From Pseudomonas viridiflava (GTDB lineage Bacteria > Pseudomonadota > Gammaproteobacteria > Pseudomonadales > Pseudomonadaceae): DNA of 64,000 nucleotides. Numbering within the stretch: the stretch's first letter is position 1; the number at the start of each line of letters is the position of its first letter. The notes below the pieces were generated by a model. The model worked only from the letters and a program-made list of their open reading frames with translations. It searched no databases and was not told the DNA's origin. Both the position numbers and the translations under genes were made by a program. Positions 49,918-60,210 of this stretch are shown in pieces. The stretch is from positions 376,223-440,222 of the forward strand of contig NZ_LKEH01000025.1 of the NCBI RefSeq assembly GCF_001642795.1, in the 5' to 3' direction.

Positions 49918-52900
49918 TCAGGGCATCTTAACAATCGTCGGCTTGACTGTCGGCGCCTTGTAGACCGGAGCCCGTTGCAGCACCGAGGCTATGGCGGCAC
50001 AGCGACAGTGCACCAGCAGTATTTTGTCGTAGTGAATGCCTTGAGCCGACAGCGTATCGAACAGGTTCGAAAGCGTTGGCGATGGCATGCCAAAGCGGTT
50101 GCGCACCGTCAACACGTCCATTGGCGTGGGCGGTAGATGGCCGAGCAGCGGTGAGGCATTGGCGTTGCGCACGATGTTTGCGATGTCGCCATAGGGTTCG
50201 TTGTGAAGCGTCTGAAATTTCGACAGCGTGTAGTTCTTGAACCTGCCGGGCAGTGATGTGCCCGCCATCAGCTTGTCGGTAATGGTCAGTGGTGCGAGCG
50301 AAGGTCCGAGCGTCAACGGCGTGTTTCCAGCCGCGCTTGACGCCGCGAAAGGCAAAGTGCGCCTGCTGACGATATTGTGCAGAAAGGGGTCGACGAGTTC
50401 GTAGCCGTGGGGCGCGTAGGTACGCAGCTCGGTGCCGTTCGGGATTTTCACATTGGACGTCCAGGGCAGGTAATGGCCGTGCGTGCTCACCACCAGCGTC
50501 CTGGCCTGGCCCTTGTCCGAGGTCCAGAGCAGAAACCGGCGCCCCAGCTTCCAGGCGTGGACCGGCACGCCACCCAGGTGCGGTTTACCGACCAGGGTCC
50601 AGCGCTTGAGCAATGCCTGGGTGTGGAAGAATGTTTCCAGCCGCGTCGGCTGCCGTGACATCCACTGGCTTCGCTTGACGCTGATGACTCGGGAGGCGTC
50701 GGGCAATGGGGGAATCACGCGGGTCGCCTGACGTGAGGGTTTGATGAGCCTGTTCATCGAGCGCAACAGTTTGGGTGTCCGGGGGCCCAGGTGCATCAGC
50801 CCCAACGAAAGTAATGCCAGCAACGCCTGGTTCTTTTCCGTCTGACGACCGCCTGGCAGGTGTGCAGACGCGATGTTCAGCGAGACGATACCGATCTCGG
50901 TCGCCAGCGAGGCGATCAGTGCCGGGGTGAGCAGAATGGACATGGGGGCCAGCAGAAGCTGCAGCTGTTCAAGGCGGTCCGTCCACTCTTTCAAGGTCAC
51001 CTGCCCGGACGTGACGATCCGGTCTTCGGCATCCATCAGCGCGTTCTGCTTCAACATCCGGTGCAGGAACGCGAAAGGCGAGCCGTCCATCGGACGCTTG
51101 CACAGCACGTGCTGCATGGCCTTGTAGGTGTCCGGGTTGTAGATTTGATCGGTCCAGGGACGCAGGATGGACACCGGTGGATTCGGTGCCTTGACGCCGC
51201 CCCATAACTTGAACAGGTACCCCAGTCTCTGGTGATGACGCACCGGCACGTGACGCAAAACGGCTTCGCGCCACTGGCTGTCGGCGGTGGCTACAACGAG
51301 ATAGGCATTGAGTGCGTCTTCGTCAGCGCACTCGATGAATGCCTTGGGGTGCCCTGCCTGATACAGCACCTTCTGTTTGCCTGAATGCTCAAGCAGCAGC
51401 AGTCCGGTGTACTGGGTGTGCATGCCGTCGATGACCGAGCCTTGCACGTAGAAACCCAGGTCATGCCAGCGCAGGTCGTCGTGATTGGACAGGGACGCCA
51501 CGACCAGGTCGAAACCGGCACGTGTCACGCGGCCCAGCTTCAGGGCAATCAGGGCCTGATGGATGAACGTGGACTGAAAAGCCTGTTCGATACCGGCCTT
51601 TTCCTGCCCCCAGAACGTGTCGATGCGTTCGGTCATCAGCGCGAGAAAATCAATCGTCCTTATGTGTTCTTCCACGGCGTAGGGATCAACTGCCAACTCA
51701 GTGTCGACCGCCCATTGACCCTGCCTCGTGGTGTCCAGAAACACCACGGTTTTGCCGCCATGATCGATGTAGCCGAGCGGCGTCTGGACCCGGTATTGGG
51801 TGACCAGCGCCTCGCTCAGGCTGATCGGTTTTTCGTGGGGCGTATGGACGTGAACAGCAGGGGTGCGGGCGTCACCCAGCGGGGTGGTCGAGGTGCCGCG
51901 CCGGTACATGAGGAATACGTGGTCGGGATCGTGTTGCAGACCATGCTGGTCACGCAAGTAGCCTGACATGAGCCGTTTGGCCAGTGTCGAGGGTTCAGGC
52001 AACTGTTTCAGAATGGACGGCTGCGACTGCCAAAGGTCCGCGCCACTGGCCAGCGTGAGACTGCGTGTGACCGGCCTCAACAGATCGAATCGATCATAGC
52101 GCTCATCACTCAGCAATTCCTCGGCGAGCAATGCCTGGGCATCGGTCAGCTCGGCAAACACATCGCCTTCGACCCGCTTCAACCCCACGGATGCGACGGT
52201 CTTTTCACTGCGCTCCAGTCGGTACGAGGCGAACGCGTAGACACCCGCGTCATTCAATGCCGCCAGAAGTTTTCCAGTCATGTGCGCCGGATCGCTGCTG
52301 ATGTATTCGATGACTGTGCCACGGTTGTCCAGTACATGAATGAAGCAGTGCGAGGTCAACGTTGAACTGACCTGGAACAGCCCGGCCACTGGGTCGCCGT
52401 TGAATGTGAGCATGCGGACTTCAACCGTTTCGCCATTTGCGCGCTGTTCGAGAAGCGAGAGGTCTGTGGGAAAGTCTTTCAGACCCAACGCATCCAGCGT
52501 CAGAAAATAACCGTAGCGACTGATCTGACCCCTGGCATATTGCCGCGCCAGCGTATCCAGAAAGCCGAGTCTGGACAGTACCCGGTAGTTTTCCGTGTGC
52601 CGCGACCAGAATGTCTCCAGTGCAACGGCATAGTCCCGAGTCCAGGGTGCGTCGGCTATCAGGTTGAACATGTCCTGTGCTTTCAAGGCTGGCGCGGTAT
52701 CCGACAAGGGCTTGTCTTCGAGCGTGCTCTTGCCCAGCGCAATGTAGTGCCGCGGATCGAAGCTGACGAGCGCCAGTTCGGTCAGTGACAGGCGCAGGTG
52801 GTCGTCCTCGCGCCCATCATCATGAACGGCTGGATGCGTTTCGTTGATGAAGGTGACGTGCAGTTGATCAGGGTCCAGCGTCTGGCCGGTCCTCTCTTGC

Positions 52901-53163
52901 AGGAGCATGGCGAGCTGCTCGCGCAGGTACTGGCGTCTGGAGGGCGGTGCGTCCATGTCCAGCTGGCAGGCCTTGAGCAGCAAGGGCGAATTGGCGATCA
53001 GCGCAAAGCCGGAACTGTTGCGCAGGGCCTTGAGTCTTTGCTCGATGGCAGCGTTCGAGTCACTCGTCGCGGGCGGTTGATCGGTGGCGGCGGGTGGCTC
53101 CGCTGAAGGGGCTGAAGCGAGAAGCGGGGTGTCGTGGGTGAAGGGTATATGAGGAGCGGTCAT
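49918..53163 (-). CDS. Large dermonecrotic-toxin-like protein (DUF6543 type)
   Basis: The 1081-residue protein has no signal peptide and only one moderately hydrophobic helical stretch (about 740-765, LLLAPMSILLTPALIASLA). The middle part (FDPRHYIALGKSTLEDKPLS, FLDTTRQGQWAVDTELAVDP, GFYVQGSVIDGMHTQYTGLL) resembles the repeated N-terminal domain of large Pseudomonas dermonecrotic-toxin-like (DUF6543) proteins. The C-terminal 150 residues (GTSLPGRFKNYTLSKFQTLH, then GIHYDKILLVHCRCA) look like the Stv putative-adhesin domain that often ends them. Such proteins are poorly characterised; toxicity to host or competitor cells is assumed. No secretion genes adjoin. It ends 35 bp before the CWC gene. 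Confidence 0.65.
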   Translation of the reverse strand: MTAPHIPFTHDTPLLASAPSAEPPAATDQPPATSDSNAAIEQRLKALRNSSGFALIANSPLLLKACQLDMDAPPSRRQYLREQLAMLLQERTGQTLDPDQLHVTFINETHPAVHDDGREDDHLRLSLTELALVSFDPRHYIALGKSTLEDKPLSDTAPALKAQDMFNLIADAPWTRDYAVALETFWSRHTENYRVLSRLGFLDTLARQYARGQISRYGYFLTLDALGLKDFPTDLSLLEQRANGETVEVRMLTFNGDPVAGLFQVSSTLTSHCFIHVLDNRGTVIEYISSDPAHMTGKLLAALNDAGVYAFASYRLERSEKTVASVGLKRVEGDVFAELTDAQALLAEELLSDERYDRFDLLRPVTRSLTLASGADLWQSQPSILKQLPEPSTLAKRLMSGYLRDQHGLQHDPDHVFLMYRRGTSTTPLGDARTPAVHVHTPHEKPISLSEALVTQYRVQTPLGYIDHGGKTVVFLDTTRQGQWAVDTELAVDPYAVEEHIRTIDFLALMTERIDTFWGQEKAGIEQAFQSTFIHQALIALKLGRVTRAGFDLVVASLSNHDDLRWHDLGFYVQGSVIDGMHTQYTGLLLLEHSGKQKVLYQAGHPKAFIECADEDALNAYLVVATADSQWREAVLRHVPVRHHQRLGYLFKLWGGVKAPNPPVSILRPWTDQIYNPDTYKAMQHVLCKRPMDGSPFAFLHRMLKQNALMDAEDRIVTSGQVTLKEWTDRLEQLQLLLAPMSILLTPALIASLATEIGIVSLNIASAHLPGGRQTEKNQALLALLSLGLMHLGPRTPKLLRSMNRLIKPSRQATRVIPPLPDASRVISVKRSQWMSRQPTRLETFFHTQALLKRWTLVGKPHLGGVPVHAWKLGRRFLLWTSDKGQARTLVVSTHGHYLPWTSNVKIPNGTELRTYAPHGYELVDPFLHNIVSRRTLPFAASSAAGNTPLTLGPSLAPLTITDKLMAGTSLPGRFKNYTLSKFQTLHNEPYGDIANIVRNANASPLLGHLPPTPMDVLTVRNRFGMPSPTLSNLFDTLSAQGIHYDKILLVHCRCAAIASVLQRAPVYKAPTVKPTIVKMP

Positions 53164-53257
53164 GGCATCTGGTCAAAGGAAATGATCAGGCACTATGTCG
53201 CACCGCCCCGGCCGATCAGACACAACTATGTATCTGATCGACACGGCGGTCGCAGAC

Positions 53258-55066
53258 TTACAGCTGACGCAGGTAGGCGCGCCAGCCGCCCAGTTCGCTG
53301 ATGTTGCGCGCACCTTCAAGGCCGTACGGCTCACAGATGAAACCGGTTTCCCATCGGCCGTCGGCGAGCTGCACCTTGCCCAGACCCAGCGGTGCTGGAA
53401 TCCCGGTCAGGAATGAACCCAGCTCGGCACTCGGCAATTCCCAGACTTCCAATTCAATCGCCACGCCGCCATCGGCCACACGCACCATGCCCGGACGAAA
53501 AGGCGGGCCGCCTGCCAGTGCGTAGAGCTGATAGTCGGGTGAGCTTTGTGTGGCTTCCAGCAGGCGTGCGCCGCGCTGCTTCAGTTGTCCGTTGAGCGCC
53601 AGGCCGTCCAGATGCGCGCCGCAGACCACCAGCCGCGCCATGTCATTGCGCGCGACAGTGGTCGGCGTGGGTGGTGTGTTACCCGAGATCAATGGCAGGG
53701 CCGTGTGACGTTGGAAGGCATCGGCGAGGCTGAGCAGGTACTGGTCGGTGAAGGCGCGCCCGAACAATGTCACGCCCCACGGCAAACCGTTATCCATGAA
53801 GGTGCTGGGCACGGCGACGGCGGCGTAATCCAGCAGGTTGACGAAGTTGGTGTAGTAGCCCAGTTCGGAATTGCGCAGCACCGGTTCGGCGAGCAGCTCG
53901 GCCGATGTCATCGGGCGACCGATGCTTGGCGTCACCACGCAGTCCAGACCTTCCAGTGCCTTGTCGCAAATGGCCTTCAGTGCCTGTAGACGGTAGTGCG
54001 CGCGAAAGGTCTCGACGCCTGTGACGGCTGGCGCCTTGGCCAATACCGCACGGATCACCGGCAGTACGGCGGCAGGGTTTTCCTCCATCAGTTGCCCGGC
54101 GACGCTGTAGCGCTCGGCGACCCATGGGCCGTCGTACAGCAGGCTGGCGGCTTCGAGAAACGGTGACAGGTCAATGGTCACCGCTTCGCCGCCCAGCGCG
54201 GTCAGGTGATCGATGGCGTCACTGAACAACAGCGGCCCTTGAATGCAGCCGAAAAACTCCAGGTCTTCGGCACGCGGAACGCCGAAGCGAAACGGGCGTG
54301 GCGCGCCGAATGCGGTTGCGTCGTTCCACGCCGGGTTGCGGCGGCTGTATTCATCGCGCGGGTCGAGCCTGGCGACCAGTGCCAGCAACTGGCTGGCTTC
54401 TCTGGCTGTGGCGGTGAACAGCGATACGCAATCCTGAGTGCGACAGGCCGGCACGACGCCTGCGGTCGAGATCAGGCCTTTGCTGGCTTTGGTGCCGACC
54501 AGATTGTTCAGCGCTGCAGGCACCCGGCCTGAGCCGGCGGTATCCGTGCCCAGAGAAAAGCTGCTGACGCCCAGCGCGACCGCCAGCGACGAACCCGAGC
54601 TGGAACCGCCGGAAGGATATTCCTTCAACACGCTGTTGGGGCACGGGCCGTAGGGTGAGCGGCTGCCATTGAGACCGGTGGCGAACTGGTCGAGATTGGT
54701 CTTGCCCATCGGCACGGCACCCAGCGCGATCAGTTGCTCGACAATGGTTGCCGAGCGTTCCGGCGTGTAGGCGTAGTCGGGGCAGGCGGCGGTGGTGGGA
54801 ATGCCCGCGAGATCAATGTTGTCCTTGATCGCGAACGGCACGCCGTAAAGCGGCAGATCCTTGAGTTCGCGGTTTTCCAGCGCGGCCAGATAGGGTTCCA
54901 GTTCATCCGGACTGAGCAGATGGATGAACAGGTGATAGCCGGGGTTCAGCTCGGCGGCCTTTTCCTGCAGTGCCAGGATCAACTGACGGGGCGACAGGGC
55001 GCCGGACTGGTAGGCAGTGCGCACGGAATCCAGACGCAGATCAGTCAACAATGGGTTATTGGTCAT
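53258..55066 (-). CDS. atzF: Allophanate hydrolase
   Basis: The 602-residue enzyme has an amidase-signature domain (1-440; catalytic Lys in PFAIKDNIDLAG, GGSSSGSSLAVALG with the Ser triad) and the C-terminal domain of AtzF-type enzymes (about 450-602; VVCGAHLDGLALNGQL, ALAGGPPFRPGMVRV). This matches AtzF (605). It turns allophanate into two CO2 and two ammonia. It is the last gene of the guanidine operon, 31 bp after the carboxylase gene, and completes nitrogen release from guanidine. Confidence 0.93.
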   Translation of the reverse strand: MTNNPLLTDLRLDSVRTAYQSGALSPRQLILALQEKAAELNPGYHLFIHLLSPDELEPYLAALENRELKDLPLYGVPFAIKDNIDLAGIPTTAACPDYAYTPERSATIVEQLIALGAVPMGKTNLDQFATGLNGSRSPYGPCPNSVLKEYPSGGSSSGSSLAVALGVSSFSLGTDTAGSGRVPAALNNLVGTKASKGLISTAGVVPACRTQDCVSLFTATAREASQLLALVARLDPRDEYSRRNPAWNDATAFGAPRPFRFGVPRAEDLEFFGCIQGPLLFSDAIDHLTALGGEAVTIDLSPFLEAASLLYDGPWVAERYSVAGQLMEENPAAVLPVIRAVLAKAPAVTGVETFRAHYRLQALKAICDKALEGLDCVVTPSIGRPMTSAELLAEPVLRNSELGYYTNFVNLLDYAAVAVPSTFMDNGLPWGVTLFGRAFTDQYLLSLADAFQRHTALPLISGNTPPTPTTVARNDMARLVVCGAHLDGLALNGQLKQRGARLLEATQSSPDYQLYALAGGPPFRPGMVRVADGGVAIELEVWELPSAELGSFLTGIPAPLGLGKVQLADGRWETGFICEPYGLEGARNISELGGWRAYLRQL

Positions 55067-55097
55067 GGTGATGTTCCCTCAAATTGAGTGATTCGGT

Positions 55098-58000
55098 TCA
55101 GTCCGCGTCGAGCACGACGACGCGCTGGCCTGCGCGCACGGCCGAGCCGGGTTGCACCCGCACGTCGCGCACAATGCCGCCGACTGGCGCTAGGACCGGG
55201 ATTTCCATTTTCATGGACTCCAGCACCACCAGCACGTCGCCAGCCTCGACCCGTTCGCCAGGCTTGACCTGTACCTGCCAGAGATTGCCGGCGATGTGGC
55301 TGTCGATACCTTGCTGGCCCGGCTCGAGAACTGTCTCGTCAGTCGTCGGGGCGATGCTTTCCTCGCTCTCGAAGTTGGCTTGCCCGTTGGCAATCCAGCG
55401 CTCGCGTTCGGCGTTGAACGCTGACTGTTGCTGGGCCCGGAATGCGGCGATGCCTTCGGCTTCGTGACTCAGAAAGGTCTGGTAATCGGTCAGGTTAAGG
55501 GTGCTGTGTTCGATGTTCAGATCGAATCGGCCCAGCGGGAAATCACGGCGGATGCGCAGCAGTTCCTCAGCGCTGACCGGATAGAAGCGAATCTGATCGA
55601 AGAAGCGCAGCAGCCAGGGTTTGCCCTCGAATGCGGCAACGTCTCGATAGCGATTCCACATCTGCAACGTACGGCCCACGAACTGATAACCGCCGGGGCC
55701 TTCCATGCCGTACACGCACATGTAGGCGCCACCGATGCCCACCGAGTTTTCCGCCGTCCAGGTGCGGGCCGGGTTGTATTTGGTGGTGACCAGTCGATGA
55801 CGCGGGTCCAGCGGTGTTGCAACCGGTGCGCCGAGGTAGACATCGCCCAGGCCCATCACCAGATAGCTGGCGTCGAACACGGTGCGCTGCACTTCGTCGA
55901 GGTTGGGCAGGTCATTGATGCGCCGGATGAATTCCAGATTGCTCGGGCACCACGGTGCGTCCTTGCGCACGGTGGTCATGTATTTCTCGATGGCCAACTG
56001 GCAGGCCGGGTCGTCCCAGGACAATGGCAGGTGCACGATGCGCGAGGCCACTTGCAGGTCCTTCGCAGCGCAGACGGCGTCCCACTCACCCGCAACGATC
56101 TCCAGCAGTTGCTTGAGCGGCAGTTGGGCAGGGCGGTAATGCACCTGCAGCGAACGGATACCCGGCGTCAGGTCGATCACGCCCGGCAGGGCCTTGGCTT
56201 CCAGCGCGAGCATCAGCGCATGGCCGCGAAGGCGCAGCACCAGATCCAGTTCCGGCGCGCCGATTTCCAGCAGCAGGTGCGTGTCGCCGGACAGCCGTGC
56301 CACGAGTCGTTTGTCGTCCTGGCCGATGTCCAGAATGATCGGGCTTTGCAGCTGGTTTATGAACGAGGTGTGGTCTAAAGCGCTTTCGCGGACAAGTCCG
56401 CTCCCACGGGGGCTCGCCGTTTCCTGTGGGCGTGAGCTTGCTTGCGAAGAGGCATGACACGCTTCGACGCTCACCGGATGAAACCGGACTTTGTCACCCG
56501 CCTTGAGCTGACCCAGTTGCCACATGTCCGCCTCAATGATGGTCACCGGGCAGACGAAGCCACCCAGGCTCGGCCCGTCCGGCCCGAGGATCACCGGCAT
56601 GTCGCCGGTAAAATCCACGGCGCCGATGGCATACGGGTTGTCGTGAATGTTGGACGGGTGCAGCCCGGCCTCGCCGCCGTCGGCGCGGACCCACTCGGGC
56701 TTGGGTCCGATCAGACGCACGCCGGTGCGGCTGGAATTGAAGTGTACTTCCCAGTCAGTGGCGAAAAACGTTTCGATGTACGCTTCGGTGAAGTACTGGG
56801 GCGCAGCGTGCGGCCCGTAGATCACACGCATGTCGCGAACTTCGCCAAGCACCTCGAGCGCCTCATCGGCGATGCAATGGCCAGTGCTGCGATCCGTCAG
56901 CGGCGCAAGATGCAGCACATCACCGGCCCGCAGCGCACGACCGCCATGGCCGCCGAACTGGCCGAGGGTGAAGGTGCTTTTGCTGCCCAGATAATCCGGC
57001 ACATCCAGCCCGCCCCGCACACACAGGTAACTGCGTGCACCGGCCCCGGCGATGGTGCCCAATGCCAGTGTCGAACCGGCCTTCACCAGCAGTGCTGTGT
57101 TCATCGGGCACGATTCGCCATCCAGGGTCAGTGGAATCGTTGCGCCGGTCACGGCCACCACCGCGTCCGTGTTGAAACGCAGCAGCGGCCCGCTCATGGT
57201 GATTTCCAGCGCCGCGCACCCTTCGGCATTGCCCAGCAGCAGGTTGCCCTGACGCAAGGCGCGGCTGTCCATCGGACCGGACGGCGGAACACCGACGGCC
57301 CAGTAACCCAGGCGTCCCGGATAATCCTGAACGCTGGTCTGGGTGCCGCCGCTGAGCACTTCGAAGGTGTCGGCGCGATACACCAGATCCTCCAGGCAGC
57401 GGGTCCACGGCTGCCCGCTGGCGAATGGCGCATCGGCGATGATCTGTCGCAGGTAATCGCGGTTGGTCTCCACGCCATACAGACGACTCTCCGCCAACGC
57501 TTCGGCCAGTGCAGCACTGGCTTCATCGCGGCTCGGTGCCCAACTGATGAGCTTGGCGATCATTGGATCGAAGAACGGCGGGATCTCACAGCCGGCTTCC
57601 ACCCAGGTGTCGATGCGCAGCGCCTGACCGTCTGCGGGCGGAAAGCTTACGGCGGTCAACAGGCCGGGGCAGGGCTGGAAGTCGCGGCCCGGATCTTCGG
57701 CATACAGACGCGCCTGAATGGCGTGCCCGTTCGGTTTCAGGGTGGCTTGCAGCTCCGCAAGCGGCGGCAGATCACCGGCCGCCAGTTGCACCATCCAGCC
57801 GACCAGATCCACGCCCCACACCTGTTCGGTCACGCCGTGCTCGACCTGCAGTCGGGTGTTCACTTCCAGAAAATAGAAGCGCTGATCCTGGCTGTCGAAA
57901 ACGAATTCCACAGTCCCGGCGCTGCGATAATTGACGGCCTTGGCCAGCTTGATCGCCGCCGCACAGAGTTCATCTGCCATGCCTTCCGGCAGGTTGGGCG

Positions 58001-58727
58001 CGGGGGTTTCTTCCAGGACTTTCTGGTTGCGACGCTGCACCGAACAATCCCGCACGCCCAGCGCCAGCACTTCACCCTGACCGTCGCCGAACACCTGGAC
58101 TTCCAGATGACGAGCGCGCTGGATGTACTTCTCGATGAACACCCCAGCGTCGCTGAAGTTGTTCTGGCCCAGACGCTTCACCGCCTCGAACGAGTCGGCC
58201 AGCTCAGCGGCGCTGCGGCACACGCGCATGCCGATACCGCCGCCGCCCGCCGTGCTCTTGAGCATGACCGGATAGCCGATGGACTCGGCGGCGGTGAGGG
58301 CCGCGTCGACGCTGTCCAGCAGCTCGGTGCCTTCGAGCATCGGCACGCCATGCTGTTTGGCCAGGGCGCGAGCGGTGTGCTTGAGGCCGAACACCCGCAG
58401 TTGCTCGGGTGTCGGGCCGACGAAGGCAATGCCCGCGTCCTCACAGGCCTGGGCGAACGCAGCGTTTTCAGAGAGAAATCCGTAACCCGGATGAATCGCA
58501 CCCGCGCCGCTGGCTTTGGCGATGGCGAGGATCTTGTCCACCGCCAGATAGGTGCCGGCCGCGCCGCCTTCACCCAGGCTGTGAGCTTCGTCGGCCTGCA
58601 TCAGGTGCAGGCTGGCAACGTCGGCTTCGGAATACACCGCCACGCCCTTGACCTTCAAGGTGCGCAGGGTTCGCAGGATGCGGCAGGCAATGGCGCCACG
58701 GTTGGCGATCAGCAGTTTGTCGAACAT
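55098..58727 (-). CDS. uca: Guanidine (urea-type) carboxylase, biotin-dependent
   Basis: The 1209-residue multidomain enzyme has a biotin carboxylase (1-450; ANRGAIACRI, STAGGGGIGMRV, EVNTRLQVEHGVTE), a carboxyltransferase made of KipA-like (about 465-755) and KipI-like (about 790-1050) halves, and a biotin carrier domain with biotin on Lys1173 (LESMKMEIP). It carboxylates guanidine or urea with ATP and bicarbonate. The guanidine-I riboswitch and the deiminase genes in the same operon favour guanidine as the true substrate. The linker between the two carboxyltransferase halves (about 759-781) is encoded by an in-frame REP pair, a clear oddity. Neighbour order matches known guanidine operons. 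Confidence 0.9.
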   Translation of the reverse strand: MFDKLLIANRGAIACRILRTLRTLKVKGVAVYSEADVASLHLMQADEAHSLGEGGAAGTYLAVDKILAIAKASGAGAIHPGYGFLSENAAFAQACEDAGIAFVGPTPEQLRVFGLKHTARALAKQHGVPMLEGTELLDSVDAALTAAESIGYPVMLKSTAGGGGIGMRVCRSAAELADSFEAVKRLGQNNFSDAGVFIEKYIQRARHLEVQVFGDGQGEVLALGVRDCSVQRRNQKVLEETPAPNLPEGMADELCAAAIKLAKAVNYRSAGTVEFVFDSQDQRFYFLEVNTRLQVEHGVTEQVWGVDLVGWMVQLAAGDLPPLAELQATLKPNGHAIQARLYAEDPGRDFQPCPGLLTAVSFPPADGQALRIDTWVEAGCEIPPFFDPMIAKLISWAPSRDEASAALAEALAESRLYGVETNRDYLRQIIADAPFASGQPWTRCLEDLVYRADTFEVLSGGTQTSVQDYPGRLGYWAVGVPPSGPMDSRALRQGNLLLGNAEGCAALEITMSGPLLRFNTDAVVAVTGATIPLTLDGESCPMNTALLVKAGSTLALGTIAGAGARSYLCVRGGLDVPDYLGSKSTFTLGQFGGHGGRALRAGDVLHLAPLTDRSTGHCIADEALEVLGEVRDMRVIYGPHAAPQYFTEAYIETFFATDWEVHFNSSRTGVRLIGPKPEWVRADGGEAGLHPSNIHDNPYAIGAVDFTGDMPVILGPDGPSLGGFVCPVTIIEADMWQLGQLKAGDKVRFHPVSVEACHASSQASSRPQETASPRGSGLVRESALDHTSFINQLQSPIILDIGQDDKRLVARLSGDTHLLLEIGAPELDLVLRLRGHALMLALEAKALPGVIDLTPGIRSLQVHYRPAQLPLKQLLEIVAGEWDAVCAAKDLQVASRIVHLPLSWDDPACQLAIEKYMTTVRKDAPWCPSNLEFIRRINDLPNLDEVQRTVFDASYLVMGLGDVYLGAPVATPLDPRHRLVTTKYNPARTWTAENSVGIGGAYMCVYGMEGPGGYQFVGRTLQMWNRYRDVAAFEGKPWLLRFFDQIRFYPVSAEELLRIRRDFPLGRFDLNIEHSTLNLTDYQTFLSHEAEGIAAFRAQQQSAFNAERERWIANGQANFESEESIAPTTDETVLEPGQQGIDSHIAGNLWQVQVKPGERVEAGDVLVVLESMKMEIPVLAPVGGIVRDVRVQPGSAVRAGQRVVVLDAD
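56384..56452. repeat. Inverted REP pair (BIME) inside the carboxylase gene
   Basis: TTTCGCGGACAAGTCCGCTC followed by CCACGGG (56384-56410) is a REP unit nearly identical to the one at 17371. The inverse strand of 56426-56452 reads GCCTCTTCGCAAGCAAGCTC followed by ACGCCCA, a second REP type in opposite orientation. The pair has the outward geometry of a BIME. Its length of about 69 bases keeps the carboxylase frame open and encodes SSQASSRPQETASPRGSGLV-like sequence. Confidence 0.75.
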
Positions 58728-58847
58728 GGCATGACCCCGGAAACCGGACTGAATCGGTTTCGTGATGGGAAGCGGGCCGTCCCGCTAATAAACGTTTCAA
58801 CGCAACGGTCGTCCGTTGCTGCCCGGATTCGGGGCTTGAAGCATCAA

Positions 58848-59471
58848 CTAGTCGCGAACGACCAACTGCGCAGGCGTCGGGTTGTAGCCGTTGCAGGGGT
58901 TGTTCAACTGCGGGCAGTTGGAGATCAGCACGATCACGTCCATCTCGGCACGCAGTTCGACGTATTTGCCGGGCGCCGAGATGCCGTCCTCGAAGGTCAG
59001 GCCGCCGTCCGCTGTCACGGGCACGTTCATGAAGAAGTTGATGTTCGGCCCGATGTCGTTCTTGCTCAGACGACCGTCGTGCAGGCAGGCGCGCAGGTAG
59101 TTGTCGCGGCAGCTGTGCATGTGGCGTTTTTCCAGGGCGTAGCGCACGGTGTTGCTTTCTTGCGCACAGGCGCCGCCCAGCGTGTCGTGCCGGCCACAGG
59201 TGTCATCGACGATGGTCAGCATCGGTTGGCCGAGGTTGGAAAACAACACGCTGCCGGTGGTCAGGTACACGCTGTTCTGGCGGCGCAGGGTGCGTTGCAC
59301 GTCGTAGCGTTCACGCGGGTTGGCAAGGCTGAAGAACAGCGTATCGACCGCCTGATTGCCTTCCAGGTCGAGGATACGCACGGTTTGTCCGGCTTTCACT
59401 TCGGCCAGAAACGGTTCGCCGGCCGGGATGGTTGCGTCGCAGTGTTGATGGTCGTGGGCATGCAGATTCAT
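58848..59471 (-). CDS. Carboxyguanidine deiminase subunit (UAAP2 type)
   Basis: From ATG 59471 the product is 207 residues, a urea-amidolyase-associated protein with [42 protein letters not shown] and the metal-site [13 protein letters not shown]. Proteins of this pair were shown in P. syringae to be the two subunits (CgdA and CgdB) of carboxyguanidine deiminase. It removes ammonia from carboxyguanidine to give allophanate. I cannot say which subunit this is. It follows its partner with a 13-bp gap and is similar to it in sequence. Confidence 0.85.
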   Translation of the reverse strand: MNLHAHDHQHCDATIPAGEPFLAEVKAGQTVRILDLEGNQAVDTLFFSLANPRERYDVQRTLRRQNSVYLTTGSVLFSNLGQPMLTIVDDTCGRHDTLGGACAQESNTVRYALEKRHMHSCRDNYLRACLHDGRLSKNDIGPNINFFMNVPVTADGGLTFEDGISAPGKYVELRAEMDVIVLISNCPQLNNPCNGYNPTPAQLVVRD

Positions 59472-59484
59472 GACGGGGGTCTCC

Positions 59485-60210
59485 TCAGGCGAACAGGCGG
59501 TCGGTGTTGATGAAGCCGCGCTCGTTTTCCGGGCGTGACGTGCGGCAGTGCTCGGCAATGCTGGCGTCGGCTTTCATCCAGCTCAGCTTGAGCGGCTGCG
59601 GCGCATAGGCCGGGTTCGGGTCCATCGGATGTTGCAGCGCGGTCAGCACCACCAGCGTGTCCATCGGTGCATACAGCTCGATGTAATCGCCTGCCTTCGA
59701 GTTGTCAGGGACAAAGTGCAGAGTGCCGGTTTCGTCGACGTTGACCCGGCTGAACAGATTGAGGGTCATCAGCAGGTCTGACAGACCCAACCCCCACTTG
59801 CCCAGCTCGACCAGCAGGTTGTCGACGCCGTTGCGAAAGAAGCCGTTGCGCAGTTCCTGATAACGGCCCTGGCCGTACTTTTCAGCTACTTCCTGAGCAT
59901 TGAGCACACCGCCAATGCTATCGCTCCAGCCGCAGGTGTCGGTAACGATGGCGGCCAGCACGCGGCCCATGTCCGAGTACAGGCAGTGACCGGCGCTCAG
60001 TCGTGCGGTGTGTTGGCATTTGAGGCTGTCAGGCAGGTTCAGGCGCTCGGTCTTTTCGTGAGCGTTGAGCAGCGTCAGGCTGACATTGGCATTGCCGTGC
60101 AGGTCGGTCAGGCGCAGCAGTTCGCCGCGCTTGAGGATGAACGAGCGATGGCCGCCGCCGGGCAGCATTTCTTCGGCGAAGACGGGGTAAAGCGTGGTCG
60201 AGTCAGTCAT
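59485..60210 (-). CDS. Carboxyguanidine deiminase subunit (UAAP1 type)
   Basis: The 241-residue product from ATG 60210 is the second urea-amidolyase-associated protein: [36 protein letters not shown] and [20 protein letters not shown]. It shares the fold and spacing of the smaller subunit and is expected to form the deiminase with it. Its start overlaps the ATPase stop as ATGA, so translation is coupled. The frame is open far upstream (to 60432) but that part lies inside the ATPase gene and is not coding in this frame. Confidence 0.85.
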   Translation of the reverse strand: MTDSTTLYPVFAEEMLPGGGHRSFILKRGELLRLTDLHGNANVSLTLLNAHEKTERLNLPDSLKCQHTARLSAGHCLYSDMGRVLAAIVTDTCGWSDSIGGVLNAQEVAEKYGQGRYQELRNGFFRNGVDNLLVELGKWGLGLSDLLMTLNLFSRVNVDETGTLHFVPDNSKAGDYIELYAPMDTLVVLTALQHPMDPNPAYAPQPLKLSWMKADASIAEHCRTSRPENERGFINTDRLFA

